A stretch of DNA of 64,000 nt from an uncultured Algoriphagus sp. GTDB taxonomy: Bacteria; Bacteroidota; Bacteroidia; Cytophagales; Cyclobacteriaceae. The notes beneath the pieces were generated by a model that searched no databases, had not been told where the DNA came from, and saw only the letters and a program-made list of their open reading frames with translations. Below are positions 43,068 through 51,255 of this stretch, piece after piece. The DNA lies in contig CAJBER010000051.1 of assembly GCA_903952135.1 (NCBI GenBank), positions 38,178 to 102,177 on the forward strand, given 5' to 3'. How positions within the stretch are numbered: the first letter of the stretch is position 1; each line of letters starts with the position of its first letter. A program made the translations under genes and the position numbers.

Positions 43068-43144
43068 AGGGCGCAAAATTAAGGAATCTAATTGATTTGC
43101 GGAGGTTGGGACCTGGGCTTATTTCTCGATTGAAAAGGGTTTGC

Positions 43145-44191
43145 CTACCATTTTCCCTCTTCTTGGCTGATTTTTCGTCCTTCTTTGGCCGATAAAAAGG
43201 AGGCTTGAATAATGCGCAGCACTGGAATTGCTTGTTCCAAGGTGACCAAGAGCGGAGCCTTGCTACTAATAGCCTCGGCCACATTTTCGTAAAACACGCG
43301 GTAATCTCCTCGCAGGGTGGGGTAAGCCTGGGTTTCGTGTTCGTAGTGAATGTGCCCCCAGCGCGCTTCGGGTTCTACTCCCCAATCGTCACCGGCTGGG
43401 ATTTTTTTATCCTTGAATGCCTGTTCCTGCACATCGAGGTGAAACTTTTGGTAGGTGCCTTTTTCGCCCAGAAGCATGAATTTTGGAGTAGGTACATTGA
43501 CCATGGCTCCTGCAGTGACGCGTGCTTTGAAGCCAGGATAGTCAAAAGCAATGTCGAAATAATCGTCCGAAAGGGCATTTGAGCGCTGAAATCGAATATC
43601 GGCCCAAATAGCGGTAGGCTTTCCAAAAAGTAGGACCACTTGATCGATCAGGTGGGAGCCCAGATCGTAGGTGATCCCGTTGCCAGGCACAGCCTTTTCC
43701 CGCCAGTTTTCCGATACCTGGGGGCGGAAGCGGTCAAAATGGGACTCCAGGTAAACGAGACGGCCGAGCAGGTTCTTGGCCACAATTTCTTGGAGCGTTT
43801 TGAAATCTCCGTCGTAGCGTCGGTTGTGAAAAATGCTGCAGACCAAGTTTTTGGATGTGGCGAGCACCAACAGTTCCTCTGCCTCTTCGGCCACGAGCGT
43901 GACGGGTTTGTCCACGACCACATGCTTTCCGGCGAGAAGGCATTGCTTCGCCATGGAAAAATGAAGTTCGTTTGGCGTAGTGATGCAGATCAGATCGGCC
44001 GCATCTGCAGCCAAGAGAGCTTCCAGGCTGGTGAAGGTTTGCACCTTGGGATACTTTTGCTGGCAGCGGAAGCCATTTCGCTCGACTACGGCTACGAAGT
44101 CTAAGGTAGGGCAAACTTCCAGGAGTGGAGCATGCATTTTTTCGGCAACGGAGCCGTAGCCGACTAAGGCTGCACGAAGGATTTGTGACAT
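43145..44191 (-). CDS. Gfo/Idh/MocA-family NAD(P)-dependent oxidoreductase
   Basis: A 348-aa sugar-type dehydrogenase. Rossmann motif RAALVGYGSVAEKMHAPLL at the N terminus, then DLICITTPNELHFSMAKQCLLAGKHVVVDKP with the conserved lysine of the family's EKP motif (here DKP), and the C-terminal alpha/beta domain with GNGITYDLGSHLIDQVVLLFG. The start ATG at 44191 removes 17 residues of unlikely leader. Substrate unknown; it is monocistronic between two housekeeping genes. Confidence 0.92.
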   Translation of the reverse strand: MSQILRAALVGYGSVAEKMHAPLLEVCPTLDFVAVVERNGFRCQQKYPKVQTFTSLEALLAADAADLICITTPNELHFSMAKQCLLAGKHVVVDKPVTLVAEEAEELLVLATSKNLVCSIFHNRRYDGDFKTLQEIVAKNLLGRLVYLESHFDRFRPQVSENWREKAVPGNGITYDLGSHLIDQVVLLFGKPTAIWADIRFQRSNALSDDYFDIAFDYPGFKARVTAGAMVNVPTPKFMLLGEKGTYQKFHLDVQEQAFKDKKIPAGDDWGVEPEARWGHIHYEHETQAYPTLRGDYRVFYENVAEAISSKAPLLVTLEQAIPVLRIIQASFLSAKEGRKISQEEGKW

Positions 44192-44263
44192 GGTGAGTAC
44201 TGGTTTATTCAATTTTGGCGAAGCCTCAACTAAGGTAATCAACCCGCCGAGTACAAAAAAAAA

Positions 44264-44284
44264 GGGCGGGAAATTTTCCCGCCC
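44264..44284 (-). terminator. Terminator after secDF
   Basis: Near-perfect palindrome GGGCGGGAAA / TTTCCCGCCC; on the minus strand it is followed by nine T. It lies 21 bases past the secDF stop. Confidence 0.92.
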
Positions 44285-44305
44285 TTCTTCTAGAATTAGT
44301 AAGGC

Positions 44306-47302
44306 TTAGCCTTTTTTGGTTTCCTTCTGAGAACCTTCTTCGTCGATTTCTTTCTTCATCAAATCCACGACGATAGGTGTCGCGATGTAGATAGAAGAGA
44401 AGGTACCCACGGTAATACCCACAAATAGGGCGAAGGAGAATCCTCTCAATACCTCACCTCCAAAGAAGAGGAGGACAATCACCACGATCAAGGTAGTGAA
44501 GGAGGTGATCAAGGTACGGCTCAAGGTTTCGTTGATCGAATCGTTGAATACTTTGAGCATGTGACGAGAACCTCTGTTTTCCACATTTTCACGGATACGG
44601 TCATAGATAATTACCGTATCGTTGATGGAGTAACCGATGACCGTTAAGATAGCCGCAATGAACACTTGGTCAATTTCGAAAGAGGCACCAAAAGTACCGG
44701 CAATCGAAAATGCCGCGATCACAAAGAGTGCATCGTGCGCCAAGGCCACAATCGCTCCCAAGGAGAACTGCCACTTACGGAAGCGCATCAAGATATAAAG
44801 GAAGATGGCAAGTAAAGCGAGTACGATTGCCTGCACCGAAGAGGATTTGATATCATTCGCCACCGTTGCACCCACCTTAGAAGATCCGGTGATGGAGAAC
44901 TGCTTGTCTTTAAGCTGAGTTGTGTTTTCTACGAAAGCAAATCCAGTCACTGCTGCAATGCCTTCTTTCACTTTGCTTTCTACTTCTTTGTTTGAAGCGT
45001 CATCGTCTTCGTTGATCAAGTAGGAGGTAGTCACTTTTAGGACGTTGTTTGATCCGTAAGTTTTCACTTCCACAGATCCATCAAATTCCCCATCTAGACC
45101 CACTTTCAAATCAGAAGGCACCATTGGTTGGTTGAAGGCAACGACATACGAACGCCCACCTGTAAAGTCTACACCTAGCTTCAAGCCATTGACTACAGCA
45201 AGTCCCAAACCGATCAAGATGATGGAAGAGGAAGCGATGTAAGCTATCTTTCTTTTGCTCATGAAGTCAATGTTCAATGCAGCCAAAGAATTTTTAGCAA
45301 ATGGAGTAGCGAAAGAGATGGAGCTCTTGTCTCCTTTTTTAGTCATCCAAGAAATCATTACTCGGGTAATGAATACGGAAGTAAAGAAGGAACAAGCAAT
45401 ACCAATCATCAATACGATGGCAAATCCTTTCACAGGACCTTGACCCAATGCAAACAAAATGGCACCAGTCAAGAAGGTAGTCACGTTACCATCCAAGATC
45501 GCCGAGAAGGCTTTGTCGTAACCGATATTGATTGCTGACATCAAGTTGACGCCATTACGAAGTTCATCCTTGATACGCTCGAAAATCAATACGTTCGCAT
45601 CAATGGACATACCCATGGTCAACACGATACCTGCAATACCTGGTAAGGTCAATGCGGTGCTAAGTTGCGCTAGGATACCCAAGATGAAGAAGATGTTGAA
45701 TACCAAGGCAGCAACTGCCACCAAGCCACCTTTTGCATAGTAGGCTACCATGAACAAGACCACCAAGGCAAGACCTGCGATCATGGAGATGATCCCTTGA
45801 TTTTGTGCTTCCTCACCTAGGGTAGGGCCGATGATGCTTTCTTCTACGATTTGAGTAGGTGCTGGTAGGGAACCAGATTTCAAGATGTTGGCCAAATCCT
45901 GAGCTTCCAACAAGGTGAAGTTACCTGAGATTTCAGACTGTCCGTTTGGAATCTCACCGTTCACCATTGGAGCAGTGTACACATAGTCGTCAAGGACAAC
46001 TGCGATTCTTCTGCCTACATTTTCAGCGGTAAGGTTTCTCCATTTTCTCGCTCCATCGGCATTCATTTGCATGGATACGGCAGGCTGAGAGGTTTGGTCA
46101 AGGGTCTGGCGAGCGTCTGTTACCACATCTCCTTCAAGCGGAGCCTGGTCAGAGCCTTTTTTCAATTTGATGGCATACAATTCTAGAATCTCTGTACCAT
46201 CTTCAGCTTTGGTTGGCTTGATGCCCCAAAGGAGTTTTAGATCTTTAGGCAAGAACGACTGGTAGCGCTCATTTTTTAGAATTCGATTGACAATTGCTGT
46301 GTCAAGCACATCATAAATCAATCCATAGTCTACTTTTCTTAAAGCGATCAGTGGTGAAATGCTCGCATTGGCATTGTTCATTGGGGAGATCTGTTCCAAC
46401 TGCTTTTCCAACACATTTCTTAAGGAGTCTTCAACAGACAAGGAATCGCTAGCGGTACCAGTGGAGTCGGTAGCGGTGGAATCCGAAGCAGCAAGGTCTC
46501 CGATCTTATTTTTCTGGTCGGCCACCCATGCTTGATTGACTTCTTCTATGGATCCACCGTACTCGTTCAGTTCAAGCACTTCCCAAAACTGCAATTTGGC
46601 TACGCCTTGTAGCAAGTTGCGCACACGCTCTTGGTTGTCTGCACCTGGAAGTTCGATCTGAATTCTTCCTGAACCAGCAATACGCTGAATGTTTGGCTGA
46701 GAAGTACCAAAACGGTCGATACGCGTTCTCAAGATGTTGAAGGAACGGTCGATGGCGTTTTCTACTTCGGTATCAATAATTTCTAGGATATCAGCATCGG
46801 TAGATTCCAGGGAGATTCTTCCTCTGTTAGCCGCTGTAGCAAATACAGCGCTCAATGCTTTGCCTGGATTATTTTTTTGCCATGCAGCATAAAATAAATC
46901 GACAAACTTCGCATTGGAGGTTTTAGAAGCTTCTTTAGCGGCTGCTACTGCAGCATTGAAGGCATCATTTTTAGGATTTCCTGCAATCCCTTTTACGATT
47001 TCTACTGGAGAAACCTCTAGGGTTACGTGCATCCCACCTTGAAGGTCAAGTCCAAGTCCAAGCTCGGTTTCTTTTACTTCTTGGTAGGTATAGCTTGCGC
47101 CTAGAAAGTTGTAAACGGGCTGTCTCCAAACCGAATCTAGGTAAGCTCTTTTCTTGGCAAAGTCAATGTTGCCGGAGGCGTCTGTAGCATAGGCAGTAGC
47201 CTTTTCTTGTACGCCGTTGGAAATGAACGTGAATGACAGGTAATACAAGCATAGCGCTGTAATGATCACCGTCAAAAACACGATTACACCTTTGTTTTGC
47301 AT
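44306..47302 (-). CDS. secDF: Protein translocase subunit SecDF (fused)
   Basis: A 998-aa fusion of SecD (about 1-640) and SecF (about 680-990), membrane proteins that use the proton gradient to pull proteins through SecYEG. SecD: ELGLGLDLQGGMHVTLEV, the P1 region with ILRTRIDRFGTSQPNIQRIAGSGRIQIELPG, and helices with GMSIDANVLIFERIKDELR. SecF: LGVDFTGGRSYVV and VIGYSINDTVIIYDRIREN. An insert rich in Ser/Thr/Asp (about 270-300, SDSTATDSTGTASDSL) is unusual in composition. The fusion is normal for Bacteroidota. Confidence 0.97.
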   Translation of the reverse strand: MQNKGVIVFLTVIITALCLYYLSFTFISNGVQEKATAYATDASGNIDFAKKRAYLDSVWRQPVYNFLGASYTYQEVKETELGLGLDLQGGMHVTLEVSPVEIVKGIAGNPKNDAFNAAVAAAKEASKTSNAKFVDLFYAAWQKNNPGKALSAVFATAANRGRISLESTDADILEIIDTEVENAIDRSFNILRTRIDRFGTSQPNIQRIAGSGRIQIELPGADNQERVRNLLQGVAKLQFWEVLELNEYGGSIEEVNQAWVADQKNKIGDLAASDSTATDSTGTASDSLSVEDSLRNVLEKQLEQISPMNNANASISPLIALRKVDYGLIYDVLDTAIVNRILKNERYQSFLPKDLKLLWGIKPTKAEDGTEILELYAIKLKKGSDQAPLEGDVVTDARQTLDQTSQPAVSMQMNADGARKWRNLTAENVGRRIAVVLDDYVYTAPMVNGEIPNGQSEISGNFTLLEAQDLANILKSGSLPAPTQIVEESIIGPTLGEEAQNQGIISMIAGLALVVLFMVAYYAKGGLVAVAALVFNIFFILGILAQLSTALTLPGIAGIVLTMGMSIDANVLIFERIKDELRNGVNLMSAINIGYDKAFSAILDGNVTTFLTGAILFALGQGPVKGFAIVLMIGIACSFFTSVFITRVMISWMTKKGDKSSISFATPFAKNSLAALNIDFMSKRKIAYIASSSIILIGLGLAVVNGLKLGVDFTGGRSYVVAFNQPMVPSDLKVGLDGEFDGSVEVKTYGSNNVLKVTTSYLINEDDDASNKEVESKVKEGIAAVTGFAFVENTTQLKDKQFSITGSSKVGATVANDIKSSSVQAIVLALLAIFLYILMRFRKWQFSLGAIVALAHDALFVIAAFSIAGTFGASFEIDQVFIAAILTVIGYSINDTVIIYDRIRENVENRGSRHMLKVFNDSINETLSRTLITSFTTLIVVIVLLFFGGEVLRGFSFALFVGITVGTFSSIYIATPIVVDLMKKEIDEEGSQKETKKG

Positions 47303-47390
47303 TTTGGTAAAATTTAAGGAATTGAATTAATTAAGATTTGACTCGTTCCGGAAAGGGACGAGGAGATGAATTCAGAATGAAAATGAATTT

Positions 47391-47735
47391 TTAGGGCCCC
47401 TGGGGGGAAATAATCCGTTCAAAAAGGATTTCAGTCAGGGAATTGACAAAGGAAACCGTTCCTGATTGAGGAAGCGGGAGCGAAAAATCAACTTGGAAAA
47501 TCTGTGAAATCAGGTAAAAAACCGTGTTTGCCACCTGAAGCACAAAAGGAATAACTGCATCAACGGCTACATCCAAAAAGCTTTGATCAGGCTGTTCGGA
47601 GGATTGTTCGGTACGCGTCTGTTCGGTAGTCGAGGGAAAAAATTCAATGCTCGATACAAATAGGCAAAATAGCAGAACCAGAGCCCACGAGAATCGTTGC
47701 TGGCTGGTACTGTGGTATGTCTTCCTATTTTTCAT
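47391..47735 (-). CDS. Small exported or membrane protein, 114 aa
   Basis: MKNRKTYHSTSQQRFSWALVLLFCLFVSSIEFFPS gives one N-terminal hydrophobic segment; a Gln/Glu/Thr-rich linker (TTEQTRTEQSSEQPDQS) follows, then a second hydrophobic stretch, VIPFVLQVANTVFYLISQIF, and a beta-like tail. The ATG at 47735 is preferred over one 11 codons upstream. Unknown family. It sits between udk and secDF on the same strand. Confidence 0.65.
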   Translation of the reverse strand: MKNRKTYHSTSQQRFSWALVLLFCLFVSSIEFFPSTTEQTRTEQSSEQPDQSFLDVAVDAVIPFVLQVANTVFYLISQIFQVDFSLPLPQSGTVSFVNSLTEILFERIISPQGP

Positions 47736-47792
47736 GGGGCACAAATATAGAAAATATTTGAAAATCACCTGCTAAGGCTTGGTTTTTTATGC

Positions 47793-48413
47793 CTAGTGTG
47801 CAGATTTTGCACGCAAGTAAGTACGGAGTACGTCCATGGCCCGGTCAAAATTTAGGTTGTTCGGGATGATGAGATCCGCCTCGTTTTTGAAGGGCTTGAT
47901 GTACTTTTCGTAAGTAGGCATCACATGATTCTCGTAGCGGTACAGCACATCGTCTAGGTCATAGCCACGCTCGACCTTATCCCGAATGATGCGTCGCTTG
48001 AGTTTGATGTGGTCTTTGGCGTCGATAAAAATTTTGAGATCCAATAAGGCCGCCAATTCAGGGTAGTACAACACAAAAATTCCTTCCACGACTACAACGG
48101 GCGCAGGAGCAAAGGTGAGCATTTTCGGTTTTTTGGTCGCGTTGTTGAAAGTGTACTCCTCTCGGATGACCGTGCCACCACCCTGGATGATGCGGATGTC
48201 TTGGGCATATTGCTCAAAATCGATGCTGTGTGGGGTGTCGAAGTTGGCGATCCCTTGCTCGTCTACTGGCTGCAGGTGCTTGGGCTTGTAATAGTTGTCC
48301 TGGGAGATCAAACACAGTTCTTCCGGAGAGAAGCTGCGCAGGAGATGTTCCAAAAACAAGGTTTTTCCAGAGGCAGATCCTCCAGTGATTCCGACGATAA
48401 AGGGCTTGGTCAT
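47793..48413 (-). CDS. udk: Uridine kinase
   Basis: A 206-aa P-loop kinase of the pyrimidine salvage pathway, phosphorylating uridine and cytidine. Walker A is GITGGSASGKT at the N terminus; LISQDNYYKP, NFDTPHSIDFE, VVVEGIFVLYYPEL, FIDAKDHIKLKRRIIRD and ERGYDLDDVLYRYENHVMPTYEKYI are the family signatures. The start ATG at 48413 gives MTKPFIVGITGG. It is preceded by rdgB on the same strand. Confidence 0.96.
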   Translation of the reverse strand: MTKPFIVGITGGSASGKTLFLEHLLRSFSPEELCLISQDNYYKPKHLQPVDEQGIANFDTPHSIDFEQYAQDIRIIQGGGTVIREEYTFNNATKKPKMLTFAPAPVVVVEGIFVLYYPELAALLDLKIFIDAKDHIKLKRRIIRDKVERGYDLDDVLYRYENHVMPTYEKYIKPFKNEADLIIPNNLNFDRAMDVLRTYLRAKSAH

Positions 48414-48445
48414 GGGAGGCAAATTAACATATTTTTATGTGCATC

Positions 48446-49027
48446 TCAGAATTTTCCAGCGCGTAGAAAATTTAAGAGGGCCTTTACGGCTTTCCCGCGG
48501 TGGGAAATTTCATTTTTTTCTTCCAACGAAAGCATGGCAAAGGTTCGGTCATGCCCTTGGGGCTGGAAGATGGGGTCGTAGCCAAAGCCTCCCTCTCCGC
48601 TGGGGGAGGAAGTGATCTCCCCTTCGGCGATGCCGTCAAATTGGTACTCTTTTCCGTCTAGAATAAGAGCGATGACGGTTCGGAAACGGGCGGATCGCTC
48701 GGTTTGCCCCTGCATTTTTTCCAAAAGCAAACTCAGGTTGCGCGCATCACTCCGTGGCTCACCAGCAAATCTTCCCGAATACACGCCAGGAGCACCGTTT
48801 AGGGCCGCTACTTCCAGGCCTGTGTCGTCTGCAAAGCAATTGACCCCATAGTGCTCGGATACGTAGCGCGCCTTTTCGAAGGCATTGGCGTCAAGGGTGT
48901 CCCCTGTTTCGGGCAGTTCCTCGTTGCAACCAATGTCACGAAGGGATACGATTTCGATGAGCCCCTTCAGGGCAGCGGCTACTTCTTCGACTTTTTTGGC
49001 ATTGTTGGTGGCGAAACAGATTTTCAT
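48446..49027 (-). CDS. rdgB: XTP/dITP pyrophosphatase (RdgB/HAM1)
   Basis: A 193-aa nucleotide-pool cleaning enzyme that hydrolyses dITP, XTP and related nucleotides. The start MKICFATNNAKKVEEV, the acidic metal-binding stretch FADDTGLEVAALNGAPGVYSGRFAG, and GYDPIFQPQGHDRTFAMLSLEEKNEISHRGKA are diagnostic. The stop is 32 bases before the udk start, so rdgB-udk may be co-transcribed. Confidence 0.97.
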   Translation of the reverse strand: MKICFATNNAKKVEEVAAALKGLIEIVSLRDIGCNEELPETGDTLDANAFEKARYVSEHYGVNCFADDTGLEVAALNGAPGVYSGRFAGEPRSDARNLSLLLEKMQGQTERSARFRTVIALILDGKEYQFDGIAEGEITSSPSGEGGFGYDPIFQPQGHDRTFAMLSLEEKNEISHRGKAVKALLNFLRAGKF

Positions 49028-49130
49028 GGGCTTCTGGGATGGCCTACAAAAATGGGGGCTGGAAGTTGCCGCTGCAAACCTTCTTGAAAAATAGGTTTTG
49101 GGCTTCGGTTGAAATCTTTATTTTTCGGAC

Positions 49131-49694
49131 ATGAAAAGACTAACCGTGTACTGTGGTTCCAAGAAAGGCAACCATGCTGTTTACGAAGCAGGCGTGCGTG
49201 CTTTGGCTCAAGAAATGATTTTACGTGACTACAGCCTGGTTTATGGAGCTGGCCATGTGGGCTTGATGGGTGTCATTGCTGACGAGCTGCTCGGCGCAGG
49301 CAAGGAAGTGATTGGAATCATTCCCCAGAAGTTGGTGGACCGGGAGGTGGCTCACAAAGGCTGCACGGAACTCGTGGTCGTGGAGACCATGCGGGACCGC
49401 AAGTGGCTCATGGCGGAGAAGGGGGATGGATTTATTGCCATGCCTGGAGGGATTGGCACCTTTGAAGAGTTGTTTGAGGTGATGACCCTCAACCAGTTGC
49501 ATTACATTCAAAAGCCTGTGGCCTTGTACAACATGCACGGCTACTACGATAAGTTGATCGACTTCCTCAACCATGCGATGGAAGAGGGATTTCTCTATCC
49601 TGAGCAGGAGGAGATGCTCATCATTTCCGATGACCCAGCAGATCTCTTGGATCAGATGGCCGCCTACCAGGCCAGAAGACCTGCGGATTGGTAA
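49131..49694 (+). CDS. LOG-family (lysine-decarboxylase-like) nucleotide phosphoribohydrolase
   Basis: A 187-aa Rossmann-fold protein of the LOG family. TVYCGSKKGNHAVYEAGVRALAQE at the N terminus, LVYGAGHVGLMGVIADELL, MRDRKWLMAEKGDGFIAMPGGIGTFEELFEV (the PGGxGT motif) and the C-terminal helix are typical. Relatives release the base from nucleoside monophosphates, including cytokinin ribotides; older names call it a lysine decarboxylase. The physiological substrate here is unknown. Divergent from rdgB. Confidence 0.93.
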   Translation: MKRLTVYCGSKKGNHAVYEAGVRALAQEMILRDYSLVYGAGHVGLMGVIADELLGAGKEVIGIIPQKLVDREVAHKGCTELVVVETMRDRKWLMAEKGDGFIAMPGGIGTFEELFEVMTLNQLHYIQKPVALYNMHGYYDKLIDFLNHAMEEGFLYPEQEEMLIISDDPADLLDQMAAYQARRPADW

Positions 49695-49702
49695 GGAAGG
49701 TT

Positions 49703-49993
49703 TTATAAATCTATTTGAATCCGCACTTTTCCTCCAAGACCTTTTTCTACAATTTCGTAGAGGGTTTTTAGGGTCATGTTGGCACCGTCATTTTCGACTC
49801 TAGAGATGTAGGTTCTTTTTTTATCCACAAGCTGAGCCAACTGCTCTTGGGTAAGAAGTCGTTCTTCGCGTGCTTTTTTTAGAAGCAAGCCTATTTTGAA
49901 AGGGGCCGTTTCTCGTTCGAGCGCATCGCGGCGCGGGTGGCCCTTTTCCCCGTAGACCTTGTCTTTGATTTCTTCCCAGGATGTAGTTTTCAT
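49703..49993 (-). CDS. HigA-like XRE-family regulator without adjacent toxin
   Basis: A 96-aa protein with an N-terminal extension (SWEEIKDKVYGEKGHPRRDALE) and a helix-turn-helix of the XRE type (LTQEQLAQLVDKKRTYISRVENDGANMTLKTLYEIVEKGL). The extension plus HTH is the architecture of HigA-like antitoxins, normally encoded just downstream of a RelE/HigB-type toxin. Here the 109 bp upstream hold no such gene, only an operator-like palindrome and the nitroreductase terminator. It may be an orphan antitoxin or a plain regulator. It converges with the LOG gene (8-bp gap). Confidence 0.88.
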   Translation of the reverse strand: MKTTSWEEIKDKVYGEKGHPRRDALERETAPFKIGLLLKKAREERLLTQEQLAQLVDKKRTYISRVENDGANMTLKTLYEIVEKGLGGKVRIQIDL

Positions 49994-49994
49994 A

Positions 49995-50010
49995 GTAACT
50001 TATAAGTTAC
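49995..50010. promoter_or_regulatory. Perfect 16-bp palindromic operator at the HigA-like start
   Basis: GTAACTTATAAGTTAC is a perfect palindrome, extended by matching AT/AT on each side with one mismatch. It ends one base before the start codon of the XRE gene, so a bound dimer would block both transcription and translation start. This fits autoregulation by the encoded protein (inference). Confidence 0.7.
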
Positions 50011-50047
50011 CATATTTTTGATTAGAAAAAGACTTTTCAATAAAAAA

Positions 50048-50078
50048 AGCCAAACATCTGGTTGAAGGATGTTTGGCT
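50048..50078 (-). terminator. Terminator after the nitroreductase gene
   Basis: Perfect 11-bp stem AGCCAAACATC / GATGTTTGGCT with a 9-base loop; on the minus strand it is followed by a T run. It lies 25 bases past the nitroreductase stop. Confidence 0.93.
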
Positions 50079-50102
50079 AAATAGGTTGGTTTGGGAAGGA
50101 AT

Positions 50103-50711
50103 TTATTCCCTCACCCAACTTACTTTTTCGCTGATTGGCGTTCGCTTGCCTTCGGGTAAGGTGTCGCTTGCTGCTTTTGCGATGTAGAAGAAGCCCATGA
50201 GCATGTCCTCGCCTTCGAGTCCAAAGTCTTCTCGCGCTTCTGCCCAAAAGGTGGGTCCACCGGTGCCCCAGTAGCATGCCAGCCCATGGGCACAGGCTGT
50301 CAAGTACATGTTTTGCACAGCCATGGCTACGGCGGAGATTTCTTCCATCACGGGGATGCCCGATCCTTCAGTGCGCTTCATGAGTAGCGCGATTACATGA
50401 GAAGCCTTACTTGGTGTCTCCTTAAATTTTTGGTAGGTACCTTCTAGGAAGGGGGTGCCGTTTTTCTCAGCGCGCATTTTGTACATCTCCGCCTGGTAGT
50501 CTCCAAAAGTCTTCAAGCCCGCGCCTGTGTAGACAATGAAGCGCCAAGGTTGGGTGAGCTTGTGCGTAGGTGCCCAGTTTGCATTTTCGAGGATCTCCTC
50601 AATGATGGAATCGGCTACGGGGTCGTTTTCTTTAAACTGAGCCGGAAATTGGGAGCGACGTCCACGGATGATTTTGGTAACTTCTTCGGGATTGAATTTG
50701 GGGTGCTGCAT
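50103..50711 (-). CDS. Nitroreductase-family flavoprotein
   Basis: A 202-aa FMN-dependent oxidoreductase. IIRGRRSQFPAQF at the N terminus (FMN-phosphate arginines), EILENANWAPTHKLTQPWRFIV, and the C-terminal AVQNMYLTACAHGLACYWGTG are typical of the family. Nitroreductases use NAD(P)H to reduce nitro or quinone groups; the natural substrate here is unknown. It is monocistronic with a strong terminator. Confidence 0.93.
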   Translation of the reverse strand: MQHPKFNPEEVTKIIRGRRSQFPAQFKENDPVADSIIEEILENANWAPTHKLTQPWRFIVYTGAGLKTFGDYQAEMYKMRAEKNGTPFLEGTYQKFKETPSKASHVIALLMKRTEGSGIPVMEEISAVAMAVQNMYLTACAHGLACYWGTGGPTFWAEAREDFGLEGEDMLMGFFYIAKAASDTLPEGKRTPISEKVSWVRE

Positions 50712-50829
50712 GAGTTGTATCGTGGTCTGCTAAATAATTGAGTACAAAAAGGTGGTATTAATGCTATAAGGCAAAAGTTAAAGATAGGGTTCCTTTCAGG
50801 AAGAAAGAGGAGTTATTTTTCTTAACGCG

Positions 50830-51021
50830 CTGCCTATGGCAGGCTAATTTATTTTGATATCTGTTCCGTCCGACGCGGTGGACGTGTCGATCTTCTTTTT
50901 TTGCTCGCAAAGGCGCCAAGCCGCAAAGGGATCAATTTCTTCTTTGCGTCTCTGCGTCTTCGCGCGCTTTTTTTCTTCACGCTAAGCCTCCCTACGGTAG
51001 GCAGGCTTACCGCAGGGAGGC
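50830..51021. repeat. Family A intergenic hairpin repeats (copy 2) with long palindrome
   Basis: The stretch between the nitroreductase and DUF433 genes carries CGCAAAGGCGCCAAGCCGC facing TCTTTGCGTCTCTGCG and CTTCGCGCGC, i.e. a large imperfect hairpin, then a 36-bp near-perfect palindrome (50986-51021) beginning GCCTCCCTACGGTAG and ending CCGCAGGGAGGC. Reading frames through it are not credible genes. Confidence 0.85.
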
Positions 51022-51036
51022 CCCAAAATGTATAAT

Positions 51037-51255
51037 CTAGGGCAATTTTTGGGGCTGATCTGCTGCATAGTCCAGGCAAGCAGTCAATTGCTCCAAGGTC
51101 AATTCTGGAAAATCCGCTAGGATTTTCTCCGAACTCATCCCCGATGCCATCCAATCCAACACATCAGCCACTGTGATCCGCGTATTTTTGAGATAAGGCT
51201 TGCCAAATCGAATTTCTGGATCAATTGCAATAAAGTATGTATAGTTAGCAGCCAT
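51037..51255 (-). CDS. DUF433-domain protein (orphan antitoxin-like)
   Basis: A 72-aa protein with the DUF433 pattern: IDPEIRFGKPYLKNTRITVADVLDWMASGMSSEKILADFPELTLEQLTACLDYAADQ. DUF433 proteins have a winged-helix-like fold and are usually followed by a DUF5615 PIN-like protein in putative toxin-antitoxin pairs. No such partner follows here: the 3' side runs straight into family A repeats. The start ATG at 51255 lies one base before the end of the S10 peptidase gene on the same strand. Confidence 0.88.
   Translation of the reverse strand: MAANYTYFIAIDPEIRFGKPYLKNTRITVADVLDWMASGMSSEKILADFPELTLEQLTACLDYAADQPQKLP

Noticed and set aside
50849-51154. 101-codon minus-strand frame
   Set aside because: It runs through family A repeats and overlaps the DUF433 gene in another frame; its Lys/Arg-rich translation comes from the repeats.
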